From contig OY969694.1 in assembly GCA_963701955.1 (NCBI GenBank), forward strand, positions 3,082,099 through 3,146,098: DNA of 64,000 nucleotides, written 5' to 3'. Positions 17,083 through 25,604 of this stretch are shown one piece after another. The notes below the pieces were generated by a model that saw nothing but the letters and a program-made list of their open reading frames with translations, was not told the DNA's origin and did not search any database. Position numbers and translations under genes: made by a program. Source of the DNA: Bog-473 sp963701955 (GTDB lineage: Bacteria > Actinomycetota > Acidimicrobiia > Acidimicrobiales > RAAP-2). The number at the start of each line of letters is the position of its first letter. Within the stretch, counting starts at the first letter, position 1.

Positions 17083-18854
17083 TGACCGAGTTGATGACCA
17101 CCGCACGGCCGCAGGAGTGGCCCGGGGCGGCCAGGAATCTGCGGGACAAGGCGAGGCTCTCGTGGAGTGAGGCGCTGCCGAGGACGCGGACCGCGGTGCA
17201 GATGGGGGCCCTGCTGGCCGTGACCATCATCGCCTACAGCTACTCGCTCACGACCCTGATGCAGTTGGCCGACCTCAACTCTCCGCTGGCCTACGTCAGC
17301 CTCGTCCCGGTCATCGCGCTGGTGCTCGCTGCCATCAACAGGCGTCCCCGCGCGAACGAGCCGACCATCCACGACCGCCAGACGGACTACATCATCGGTG
17401 TGCCCCTCATGGCGGCGGCACTGTGCGCCAACCTCTTCCTGCCCAGCCGGTTGTCGGCCATGTTCTGGGTATGGCGGATCGACCTCCTGACGCTGCCGTT
17501 CTTCGTTGCCGGCGCGGTCGCCGTGATCTTCGGTGTGCGCGTGCTGTGGCGCCAGAAGGTGGCGGTCGCCTTCCTCCTCCTGGCCTGGCCGTATCCCTAT
17601 ACCTCGGTGCTGTTGGGGGTGTTGAACGCGTTCACGACGGCCACGTTGTTCGGCATCACCAAAATTCTCCGGGTCGTTCACGTCGCGACGCCCGGATCCG
17701 GCGGGCTGAACAATGCCGTCTTCACAGTGGTCCACGACGGCCGCCCCTTCCATCTCAGCGTCATCTCGGCCTGTTCCGGGGTGAACGGTGTTGTCGGGTT
17801 CCTGCTGATTGGGGCGGCGTTCGCCGCTGTCATCCGTGGGCCCTTGATCCGGAAGCTCCTGTGGCTGGCGGGGGGCATGGCCCTGCTCTGGGTGCTCAAC
17901 CTCGGCCGGCTGATCTTGGTCTTCTGGGCCGGCCAGCAGTACGGCGAGCACTTCGCCATCGACGTGCTGCACCCCTACATCGGTCTCGTCCTCTTCGTCG
18001 TCGGCATCGCGATCATGATCCTGTGCATCGGCCCCATGGGTCTCAGGCTCGGGATCGAGAGCCGGGATCGGGCCGACGCCAGTCCTGAGGGATCGGCGCT
18101 GCACGCCAAGCGCAAGCCCAAGAACGTCGCCGTCCCTCGGGTCTATCTGGCGCTGGCGCTGGTGCTGGTGCTGGGGATCATCGTCGGATTCAGCAATGTC
18201 GGATTGCAGTCGTACAACCTGGTGGCCAACGTGTCCGGCACGCCGAAACTCGATTCCTTCATCAGCGATCCCGTGACGCCGGTTGGGTGGACGAGTCGCT
18301 ACGACGCGACGTTCCAATGGGCGGCCCCGCTCTTCGGCGAGGGCTCGGTCTGGAACCGGTACGAGATCGCCCCAGGAATCGGTGGTGACCTGCAAGCCCA
18401 GACGGATGTCGTCGCAGACGTGATCGATACCTCTGACCTGCAGTCTTTCGCGGCGTTTGGGATCGAGCAGTGCTACCAGTTCCACGGCTACTCCCTGGCG
18501 AACATCACCAATGTGAGTCTCGCCGGGGGTATCACCGGTCAGGCCATGGCGTATACCTCACAGCAATTCGGGAGCTGGTCGATTGTCTACTGGATCCTGC
18601 CCGTGATCACCGGTTCCACGACCTCGTACGAGCGCGTCGTCCTCTACGTCCGCAATCAGCACGGCATCGTGGCCGAAGCGACGCGCGGGCAGCAGGCGAG
18701 CATCAAGAACCAGGCGGGTGCGAACGGGTCGGCGAACTCGAAGCAGACGGTCCTCCTGCAGAACCAGGACTTCCTCGTGGCCTTCGCCAGGGAGATGATT
18801 CGTGATCAGGCGACACGAAGTGCCGCGGTTGGCGCCGGTAGCGTCTCCGCGTAA
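17082..18854 (+). CDS. exosortase with fused EpsI-like C-terminal domain
   Basis: A 590-residue protein starting at the ATG that shares one base with the pstB stop. Residues ~45-325 hold about eight transmembrane helices with the exosortase/archaeosortase catalytic set: Cys231 in SACSGVNGVVGF, Arg276 in LNLGRLILVF and His297 in DVLHPYIGLVLF. After one more helix (VYLALALVLVLGIIVG) comes a ~220-residue extracytoplasmic domain with a mid-domain EQCYQFHGYS and YERVVLYVRN, resembling EpsI/DUF3485, which is usually a separate protein or a fusion in exosortase systems. Exosortases process C-terminal tripartite signals. The nearby 3420 product (PEVPLA, helix, basic tail) is the most likely local substrate, by inference. 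Confidence 0.78.
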   Translation: MTELMTTARPQEWPGAARNLRDKARLSWSEALPRTRTAVQMGALLAVTIIAYSYSLTTLMQLADLNSPLAYVSLVPVIALVLAAINRRPRANEPTIHDRQTDYIIGVPLMAAALCANLFLPSRLSAMFWVWRIDLLTLPFFVAGAVAVIFGVRVLWRQKVAVAFLLLAWPYPYTSVLLGVLNAFTTATLFGITKILRVVHVATPGSGGLNNAVFTVVHDGRPFHLSVISACSGVNGVVGFLLIGAAFAAVIRGPLIRKLLWLAGGMALLWVLNLGRLILVFWAGQQYGEHFAIDVLHPYIGLVLFVVGIAIMILCIGPMGLRLGIESRDRADASPEGSALHAKRKPKNVAVPRVYLALALVLVLGIIVGFSNVGLQSYNLVANVSGTPKLDSFISDPVTPVGWTSRYDATFQWAAPLFGEGSVWNRYEIAPGIGGDLQAQTDVVADVIDTSDLQSFAAFGIEQCYQFHGYSLANITNVSLAGGITGQAMAYTSQQFGSWSIVYWILPVITGSTTSYERVVLYVRNQHGIVAEATRGQQASIKNQAGANGSANSKQTVLLQNQDFLVAFAREMIRDQATRSAAVGAGSVSA

Positions 18855-18889
18855 CCTCTGGCTCTCATGCGCCGACGACCGGGCCTGTG

Positions 18890-20411
18890 ATGGCCCCACG
18901 TGACCGCCGCGCAGGCGGCGAGGACGTCCTCGAGCGACCATTCACCGGCATCGACGCCTGGGATCTCTGCCGCGAGTTCGTCGACCAGGTCGTGTCCGAT
19001 GCTGTAGCCACGTCCGGATCGGGCCAGGCGGGCATGGCTGCCCCGGAGGTCGACTGGGACGCGATCTGGCGGGCTGGGGACGGCGCGCCTTCTGACGAGG
19101 TGGCGATCGGCCGCATCGTTCGTGCCGCGTCGGGGGTGGCCACCGAGATCGCCGGGCAGCGACCACGAGTGACGCAGGATCGTCCGTCCGGTGTGATGCC
19201 GGCCCACGTCGCGGTGGTGGATCCGGGCGTTCCGGTAGGGGAACGCACCGTCGCCGGAGGAGCCCACCCGTGCCACGGAGGAGCCCGTCCGTTCCACGGA
19301 GGAACCGGTGACGACGGTCGTGGCACTGGTGCCCGCACCGCAGGAGCCCGCGCCGACCGGACTGGTCAACACGTCAACGGTGGTCGAGGCACCTCAAGAC
19401 GAACAGCGGGGGACCCACACCACCGCGGTCCTCGAACCGGCCGAGCCGGAGCCGCTGCTCGTCGCTCCGCCCGTCCTGATCGAGAGCGAAGAGAGCGAGG
19501 ACGAGAAAGCAGCCGCCGCCACGGCGCGGAGGCATTTCGGATGGGCCACCGCCTTCACGTGGATCCGCAATCTCGGTGCCGTCATCTTGCTCTTCGTTGC
19601 CTGGCAATTGTCGGGGACGTCCATTTCGCAGCATCAGGACCAGAGCCAGCTGAAGTCCGCGTTCGATGCCGCGGTGCGGGCACACCATCCGCCGAAGTCG
19701 TCCGGCGCCGGTCCCGCGTTGATTCCCGCCGCGACCCACGTCGCGTCTCCTCCCGACGGCACGGTCGTCGCCCGGATTCAAATCCCCGCCATCGGTGTGG
19801 ACCAGTACGTCGTGTCAGGGACCAACGCCACCGACCTGTCCAAAGGCCCAGGTCACTACATTGGAACGGCGGTTCCCGGGCAGGCGGGCAACGTCGCCAT
19901 CGCCGGCCACCGCACGACCCACGGAGCGCCGTTCAACCGGCTGGGCCAGCTCGTCAAGGGCAGCCAGATCTACTTGACCACGATCGCCGGTGAACATCTG
20001 ACCTACGTGGTGTCCGGGACGCCGCAAGCGGTGTCACCGAGTGATGTCGGCGTTCTGAACTACTTCGGGGACAACCGGATCACCCTCACGACGTGCACGC
20101 CGGAGTTCTCGGCGGCACAGCGCCTGATTGCCGTGGGCATGCTCAAGGAGTCAGGTTCAGCCGCCGCAACCGCGCCTCCCGACCACGTGACGTATCACGT
20201 CGAGAACGCCGCTACAGCAAGTTGGAACTGGTCGTTGCTTCCGGGCGTCGGGTTCGTGGTCTGCCTCTTGTTGCTCCTCGGGCTTTCCTACCGGCGGTTC
20301 GACGGCTGGTTCGGCAAGATCGGAAAGTGGTTCATCCTCATTCCGGTCTGGAGCGCGGGCCTCTATGTGCTCTTCGCACTGCTCACCACATTCCTGCCCG
20401 AGACGTTCTAG
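18890..20411 (+). CDS. class E-like sortase with long N-terminal extension (frameshifted)
   Basis: The certain part starts at or before 19308. Counting from that GTG, the catalytic residues are His201 (AIAGHRTT), Cys263 (TLTTCTP) and Arg272 (AAQRLIAVG), with an N-terminal membrane helix (LGAVILLFVAWQL) and two more helices at the C-terminus. Upstream, the same frame is open from 19239 and reads PEEPTRATEEPVRSTEEPV. The frame starting at 18887/18890 (DVLERPFTGIDAWDLCREF) leads into it, so a frameshift near 19230 probably splits one ~500-residue protein. The acidic Pro/Glu-rich cytoplasmic extension is unusual. It likely joins the LASTG, LANTG and LAVTG proteins of this cluster to the wall. If the frames are not joined, 18890-19230 is a separate unknown gene. 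Confidence 0.75.
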
Positions 20412-20434
20412 GTCGACCGGAATCTGACTCGGGA

Positions 20435-22789
20435 TCAGGCCGGCGGTGTCGCGGCCATCGTCGATTGGAGCGCACTGTCAGCTGGCCCGGTGTTGTAGCT
20501 GCACGGTCCCAACGGGTCGAGGAGCCAGTCCCAGACCAAGAATGCGCTGTCGCCCAGGGCGACCTGGGCCGCCATCTTCGCCGACATGTCGTGGGCTCGT
20601 TGCTGCAGGCTCTCGCATCCCGCCTGACCGTTGCCGGCGACGATCCCGGCCTCCCCGGTGATGATGGGCTTGTCGAGAGCCTTGGCCTGCGCGAACCGGA
20701 CGGCCATCCCGTTCCACTGGTCCCCGCCGAGTGGCGCCGATCCGTAGTAGTCGTGGACGCTCAGGACATCGATGCCTGGAGATGCCCCGACATTTTGGTA
20801 GTCGGGGCCGGAGGTGCCGCACTGGCCCCCACCCAGAAAACCCCCTTCGACCAGGTGTTCCGGGTCCAGTTGATGGATCTGCGCCCCGACCGTGTTGAAG
20901 AAGTACTCCAGCGCGGATGCGGCCGCCGTCTCGCTCGGACAGGTCTGATGTCCTGAGCAGTTGCTCGGTTCGTCGGCCGCCGGACACGTCGATGCCTCGG
21001 CTTCGCTCATGGGTTCCCACATGCCCAGCGCCGGCGAATCCGCATACCGGTTCACAATGTCGTTCATGTAGGTCCAGTAGGACAACGGCGTGAGGCCGCG
21101 GCCGTCGGAGTTGCCGGCGGCGTTGTCGACGTTCCTGAACCCACCGGCGTACCACGAGGGATCCTGCCAGGTGCCACCGTCACACGTGCCCGCCTGATCG
21201 CTGATTGCCGGAATGAGATAGACGTGGTACTTGGCCGCTTGGTAGAAGATGTTGTCGAGCGGAGCCCAGTCCAGCTGACCGGTCCTGAAGTTCGTCGCCA
21301 GCGTTCCCTGGAAGGCCCAGAAGCGGACGAGGGAATGCGGACGGAGCGACGCGAAGAACGAGTCGATCTGCGCGGTCGTGGCCATTCCGCCGCAGCCCGC
21401 ATTGGTGCCCCACTGCGTGGCGAGCTGGTACGCGTTGAAGCCGGTGAACACGGTGGGCACCCCGCCGACTTCGAGGCTCTGGCCATGGGCGGTGATGGGC
21501 GCCTGACCGGTGGGATTGTAGGTGAACCGGTCTGCGCCGCCCGTGCTCGATGTGCCGGCCGGCGTCACCACGCGGACATCGACCGAGCCCGCCCCGACCG
21601 GGGCGACTGCGGTGATGGTCGTCGGGGAGGTCACCGTGAAGTCGGACGAGGCGTTTCCACCGAAGATGACGGCGGTGGCTCCGGTGAACCCGGATCCAGA
21701 GATGCCGATGGTGTCGCCCCCTCCGGCCGTCCCGCTCGACGGGGTCAGGGCCCGCACCGATACGGGGTTGGTGCCGCTGCCCGAGTTGCCACTCGTCCCG
21801 GCGTTGCTCGAGCTCGGCTGTCCCACGGCCGGCGCGACAGTGGCCGACGGGCGCACCGTGACAGGGCCCACGAGCGGCGACCCGTAGTCCTCCGCGTTGC
21901 CGAACGGATGCACCGCGCCGTCTGCCGTCAGAACCCAGTAACCGCCGTCCTTGCCGGCCAGGGAGGTCGCAGGCGCGGGCGCTCCCGTCACAGACCCGTA
22001 CAGAACGGCATCACCGAACGAGTAGACCGTGCCGTCCTGGCTCACCAGCCAATAGCCGTTGTTGTCCGGTGTCGGCGCCATGTAGACGATCGGAGAGCTC
22101 GGGGGCACGGCCCCGAGCGACCCCTCGAAGGGAGCGTCACCGAAGGAGAAGATCCCGCCGTCGGAAGCGACCATCCAGTACCCGCCCCCGTCATGGGTGG
22201 GAGCCATGCTCACGATCGGCTTGTTGAGGTGCTGCGCGCCCATCGACCCCTCGAAGGGTGCGTCGCCGAAGGCGAAGATCCCACCGTCGGAGGCGACCAT
22301 CCAGTACCCCTTTCCGTCGTGGGTGGGGGCCATGCCGACGACAGGCTTGTTCAAGACGAGGGAGCCGGTTGAACCCCAGAAGCCTGCGTCGCCGAACGTG
22401 AAGATGCCGCCATCGCCGGCATCGAGCCAGTACCCACGACCATCCGGAGTCGGTGCCATCCCGACGATGCTCTGGTTGAGGGCAGTCTTGGACATGTCCC
22501 CGTATGTGGTCGCGTCACCGAACGACTCCACGGAGCCGCTGCTGGACACCGCCCAGTACCCGTTTCCGTCATGGGTCGCGGCGAGGCCGAACCAGTTCTG
22601 CTGTGTCCCGACCGCAGCGCTTGCGCCGCCATTGGTGTGAGCGGTTGGTGTGGCGGAAGAGTTGGAGTCCGCCACGGCAAAGGTGGGGACCACGTACCCG
22701 GCGATTCCCACGGCCACGACGCTGGCGAGCAGCAGGCGGACGACGACGGCGTGCTTGCGCTCTCCGCCGTGTCGATCGGATCGGTTCAC
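20435..22789 (-). CDS. secreted GH5-like glycoside hydrolase with six propeller-like repeats and an IPT/TIG domain
   Basis: A 784-residue protein from a GTG start. Signal peptide (to about residue 42), then six ~46-residue repeats with the core GYWMVASDGGIFAFGDA (about 55-310), as in beta-propeller-like wall or carbohydrate-binding modules of actinobacteria. An IPT/TIG-like immunoglobulin domain follows at about 335-420. The last ~350 residues resemble GH5-type cellulase/mannanase barrels: VFTGFNAYQLA, LVRFWAFQG, a probable acid/base Glu near 594 in MWEPMSE (Ser replaces the usual Asn of NE) and a probable nucleophile Glu near 710 in IITGEAG. It converges on the sortase gene with a 23-bp gap and has no sorting signal. 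Substrate unknown. Confidence 0.7.
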   Translation of the reverse strand: MNRSDRHGGERKHAVVVRLLLASVVAVGIAGYVVPTFAVADSNSSATPTAHTNGGASAAVGTQQNWFGLAATHDGNGYWAVSSSGSVESFGDATTYGDMSKTALNQSIVGMAPTPDGRGYWLDAGDGGIFTFGDAGFWGSTGSLVLNKPVVGMAPTHDGKGYWMVASDGGIFAFGDAPFEGSMGAQHLNKPIVSMAPTHDGGGYWMVASDGGIFSFGDAPFEGSLGAVPPSSPIVYMAPTPDNNGYWLVSQDGTVYSFGDAVLYGSVTGAPAPATSLAGKDGGYWVLTADGAVHPFGNAEDYGSPLVGPVTVRPSATVAPAVGQPSSSNAGTSGNSGSGTNPVSVRALTPSSGTAGGGDTIGISGSGFTGATAVIFGGNASSDFTVTSPTTITAVAPVGAGSVDVRVVTPAGTSSTGGADRFTYNPTGQAPITAHGQSLEVGGVPTVFTGFNAYQLATQWGTNAGCGGMATTAQIDSFFASLRPHSLVRFWAFQGTLATNFRTGQLDWAPLDNIFYQAAKYHVYLIPAISDQAGTCDGGTWQDPSWYAGGFRNVDNAAGNSDGRGLTPLSYWTYMNDIVNRYADSPALGMWEPMSEAEASTCPAADEPSNCSGHQTCPSETAAASALEYFFNTVGAQIHQLDPEHLVEGGFLGGGQCGTSGPDYQNVGASPGIDVLSVHDYYGSAPLGGDQWNGMAVRFAQAKALDKPIITGEAGIVAGNGQAGCESLQQRAHDMSAKMAAQVALGDSAFLVWDWLLDPLGPCSYNTGPADSALQSTMAATPPA

Positions 22790-23134
22790 TGTGCTCCCAC
22801 GTTGTGAGGGAACCCGGTGGCAAGGTCCGTTTCGGGCCTGAACCGAAGCGCGGCGTCCTGGTCGCGACCCCGCGTCGATACGGACGAGTCGTCAAACCCT
22901 AGGCGCCCGCCTTCTTTGGCCCGACAAGCACGACCTGAACTCCGGATCCCCCGTCGTCGTCATCAAGAATGCATAATCACCATTTCTTTCGGGATGTAAA
23001 CGCGTTGCCGTGAGGTTGGATGAATCGCCGGCACCGCAATTGTCGCGGCATTGTGAATGCAAAGGGCAGCACTCGTGGTCGTCGACGGGCACGAATCCCC
23101 TTGTCAGGGTATGTGTCGGGTGTGTGTCAGGCCG
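22790..23134. other. intergenic region between two minus-strand genes
   Basis: No convincing coding sequence. The stretch near 22965-23003 is notably AT-richer than its surroundings and contains the minus-strand promoter candidate listed separately. The rest shows no clear repeat or RNA structure. Confidence 0.5.
22971..23000 (-). promoter_or_regulatory. candidate promoter for the glycoside-hydrolase-like gene
   Basis: On the minus strand, TTTACA (23000-22995) and TTATGC (22976-22971) are separated by 18 bp in the most AT-rich part of the intergenic region. Transcription from here would give a leader of about 175 nt before the GTG at 22789. The match to consensus is moderate and other promoters are possible. 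Confidence 0.3.
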
Positions 23135-23899
23135 TCAGCGTGTGTCAGGCCCGGATCCCTCGCCCGCGGGCGGTCGGGTGGCCTGAAGGGCGGACAGTGG
23201 CACTGCTGTCGTCGGGGTGGCGACGTGCACGGGTTCCCCCCAATGCGAGAACGTCACGATTTCGCCCGTTGCAGACTTGCCGGAGCCGTTCGACTCCACG
23301 GCCTCCACAGGCAATGCCCGTTTGCTCGCCGCCACGAAGAGCGTGAGCTTTCCGGCGCCCCCGGGTGCAGCCCCGCCGATGCTCCGCACCTGCTTTCCGC
23401 CGATTCTCGATCGCTTCCCGGCCACGAGCGTGCCTCCTGGAGTGACGTTCGCCAAGGCCGACGTGAGGTCCACGTTGGCGGAGACAGAGTGGAAGAAGGA
23501 GTCGCTGGGTTGGATCGATACCCACTTGCCGGTGAGTGTGGATGCGAGGGAACTCGGTAGCCCGAAATAGGACGTCAGTCCCTTGGTGTTGCCCGAGATG
23601 TAGGCCACGCCGCCGACGAGAACGATCGATACCACTTCCTTCTTGATAGCGGTTGTCTGCTTGCCGGTATGGAGCGTCGAGTCCTGGACCACCCTTCCAC
23701 TGGTGGAGCCGTTGAAGAACTGTACGGAAATCCTCGCCGATCCAGCGCTCTTCGCCGCGGTCATTGCCGCTGCGAGAGAGGACTGCAGCGAGGACGCCGG
23801 CGCGGGAGTCGCTGCCCCTGCGTCGCACGTGGCAGCCAGGCTGACGAGAACAAGGCCGATCAATGCCGTTGCGCGTCGCGTTGTCTTTGCCGTCAGCAC
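23135..23899 (-). CDS. LppX/LprG-like secreted protein
   Basis: A 254-residue protein with a signal peptide (ALIGLVLVSLAATCDAGAA). A Cys follows LAAT, but Thr at -1 makes it a poor lipobox. The mature part alternates strands and loops like mycobacterial LppX/LprG-type lipid-carrier lipoproteins: ISVQFFNGSTSGRVVQD, VVSIVLVGGVAYISGN, GKWVSIQPSDSFF, LTLFVAASKRALPVEAV and TFSHWGEPVHV. In that family the fold makes a hydrophobic pocket that carries glycolipids to the cell surface. The assignment is from the order of features, not from a strong motif. Upstream lies a 400-bp gap with PHO-box-like repeats. Confidence 0.55.
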   Translation of the reverse strand: MLTAKTTRRATALIGLVLVSLAATCDAGAATPAPASSLQSSLAAAMTAAKSAGSARISVQFFNGSTSGRVVQDSTLHTGKQTTAIKKEVVSIVLVGGVAYISGNTKGLTSYFGLPSSLASTLTGKWVSIQPSDSFFHSVSANVDLTSALANVTPGGTLVAGKRSRIGGKQVRSIGGAAPGGAGKLTLFVAASKRALPVEAVESNGSGKSATGEIVTFSHWGEPVHVATPTTAVPLSALQATRPPAGEGSGPDTR

Positions 23900-24303
23900 A
23901 GCCGCACGCTAACCCGCGAAGGAGCGAGCACTGACGAGCCACCAAGCGACGGGGCGCGAGTCTGCGTTCAAGGGAGCCGCGGCGATGACGGCGGCCACAC
24001 GAAGGTCACACGGAGGTCATACGGAGGTCACGCGGGAAGCTCCCGAGTCGACACGCGACCGACGCGGTGAAGACACGTGACGTTCGCCGTAACGATACGA
24101 AGCACCTCGCGCTGAACAGCCGGAGCGGGTTTTGGTGTGTCCTCGAACGGAGCATGGCCGGGAGGTGAATTGTTGGTGACGCCTGAAAGAAACCGCAGGC
24201 TGGCGCTTGAACAATTTTTTGACCGTCAGTGATCATGGGCGCACACAAGTCGGCCGGTTCGAGGTTCGTGGGATCGCAGCTGCGTCGAGAGCGGGGCTGA
24301 GGC
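23900..24303. other. intergenic region with 11-bp direct repeats
   Basis: No supported gene; the minus-strand frame at 24006-24305 has no recognisable content. The region separates divergent genes and holds three tandem 11-bp repeats (24004-24036) and a T-rich run near 24209-24219. It is probably a shared regulatory region. Confidence 0.5.
24004..24036 (+). promoter_or_regulatory. three tandem 11-bp direct repeats resembling a PhoP (PHO) box
   Basis: GGTCACACGGA (24004-24014), GGTCATACGGA (24015-24025) and GGTCACGCGGG (24026-24036) follow each other without a gap. The 11-nt period and the GGTCA core match the direct-repeat units bound by PhoP in Streptomyces. The position between a divergent LppX-like gene and a secreted-protein gene fits an operator. 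The repeat is seen directly; binding by a PhoP/RegX3-type regulator is inferred. Confidence 0.5.
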
Positions 24304-24912
24304 ATGCGGGTTCATACACGGAGGGGAGGCTGGGTCGTTCGTGGCCTCAGCACACTCTTCCTCGGTGGTCTCTTGCTCGCCCTGACGGGGTCAACGGCGT
24401 GGGCCTCGTCGGACTGCACGTCGGACCACCGCGCCCGACCGACTTTCGGTGGGAACCCGAGGACCTGTCGGTCGCTCGGTTTCCGTGGCGACACCTTGCT
24501 GGGATTGAACTCGGACCACGGCGCCGGTGACCCCGCTCTCGTCGGGACGGTGACGGACAACGACGGCCCGGTGCAGCCGGGATACGGACAAGAGGTCGAC
24601 CTCAGCACGAAGAGCATCCCTGGCGTCGTCATCGACGCGGTGGTCGTCGGCGGAGCCGGTTGGTACAACACGTACCGCAACCCTGCGTACCTGCTGCCTG
24701 GGCGGGGTTCGAAGCAGCACTACATCCCCCCGCTGGACGGCAGTCACCAGGTGTCATGGGTGAGCTACTGGTTCGCCTGCTACCACTGCGACCCTCCGTC
24801 AGTCCTGCCCCAGGCTCCGTTGGCCCTCGAGGTGCCCCTGGCCGGCGGGGCGATCTTTGCTGCGTACATGGTCGTGCAACGCAGACGGCACGAGGGCGCA
24901 GCAGTCTCGTAA
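24304..24912 (+). CDS. secreted protein with C-terminal membrane anchor
   Basis: A 202-residue protein with an ATG start, an Arg-rich N-region and a signal peptide core (LSTLFLGGLLLALTGSTAWA). The mature domain has several cysteines (DCTSDH, RTC, FACYHC) that may form disulfides. The C-terminus has PLALEVPLAGG, a hydrophobic segment and RRRHEG, a layout recalling the PEVPLA tail of the 3420 protein. No LAxTG motif. I do not recognise the domain. It follows the PHO-box-like repeats, about 270 bp downstream, and may belong to the same exported set as the 3.4-20.4 kb cluster. Confidence 0.55.
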   Translation: MRVHTRRGGWVVRGLSTLFLGGLLLALTGSTAWASSDCTSDHRARPTFGGNPRTCRSLGFRGDTLLGLNSDHGAGDPALVGTVTDNDGPVQPGYGQEVDLSTKSIPGVVIDAVVVGGAGWYNTYRNPAYLLPGRGSKQHYIPPLDGSHQVSWVSYWFACYHCDPPSVLPQAPLALEVPLAGGAIFAAYMVVQRRRHEGAAVS

Positions 24913-24965
24913 GGCGACCCCACGCACCCCACGGTCCGAGGCGCACGCGGCACTAGATTGACGGC

Positions 24966-25604
24966 ATGCGCCTCGCGGTTCTTGTCTCGGGTTCCGGGAC
25001 GATCCTGCGAGCCATGGTCGAGGCCGTCTCTCCCGGTCTGCGTCGTCCTGTCCGACCGGCCCTGCGCCGCCCTCGGCCTGGCTGAGCAGAACGGGTCGCG
25101 CCGAACTGGTCGACCGGGCCGCCTACGGCGGCTTCGGCCCGGACTTCGACCGCGAGGGCTTCACAGCCACGGTGGCGGCCACGCTGGTGGCGCACCAGGT
25201 CGACCTTGTGGCCATGGCCGGCTTCGGGACCGTCATGACGGAGGCCGTCCACCGGGCCTTTCCCGACCGGATCCTGAACACCCACCCGGCCCTGCTGCCG
25301 GCGTTCCCCGGCTGGCACGGGGTGCGGGACGCGCTGGCGGCCGGGGTGTCGCGAGACCGGCTGCACCGTGCACCTGGCCACGTCGAAATGGACGCCGGGC
25401 CGATCCTGGCCCAGGAGGCGGTCCCGGTCCTGCCCGGCGACACCGAGGAGTCGCTGCACGAGCGGATCAAGGTGGTCGAGCGGCGGCTGTACCCGGCCAC
25501 TGTGGCCTGGGCCCTCGGCCGAGCTGGCCGCCGGACGATGGTATTCGATCGCCGGACCGTCGGAGGAACGAGAGAGGGAGCAGTGCGAGGAGATCAAGTC
25601 GTGA
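24966..25604 (+). CDS. purN: phosphoribosylglycinamide formyltransferase (frameshifted)
   Basis: PurN transfers a formyl group from 10-formyl-THF to GAR in purine synthesis. The start MRLAVLVSGSGT is the family's N-terminal motif, and the catalytic region is seen as NTHPALLPAFPGWHG and EMDAGPILAQEAVPV. The frame is broken by single-base indels near 25029, 25094, 25351, 25389 and 25521; joining the three frames gives a normal ~205-residue enzyme. The stop at 25602-25604 overlaps the purH GTG (25601). The order purN-purH with folate genes downstream is typical. The number of indels argues for sequence error rather than a decayed gene. Confidence 0.82.

Noticed and set aside
17058..18485. 475-aa minus-strand frame
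   Set aside because: Antisense of the exosortase gene, whose membrane helices and catalytic residues are clear.
18806..19372. Minus-strand frame of 188 aa between exosortase and sortase genes
   Set aside because: It overlaps the ends of two well supported plus-strand genes. The plus frame over the same span leads into the sortase frame and fits operon spacing, so the minus frame is taken as a shadow.
24006..24305. Minus-strand frame of 99 aa in the 23.9-24.3 kb gap
   Set aside because: It runs through the PHO-box-like repeats, with Arg/Ser/Pro-rich composition and no recognisable domain or ribosome site.
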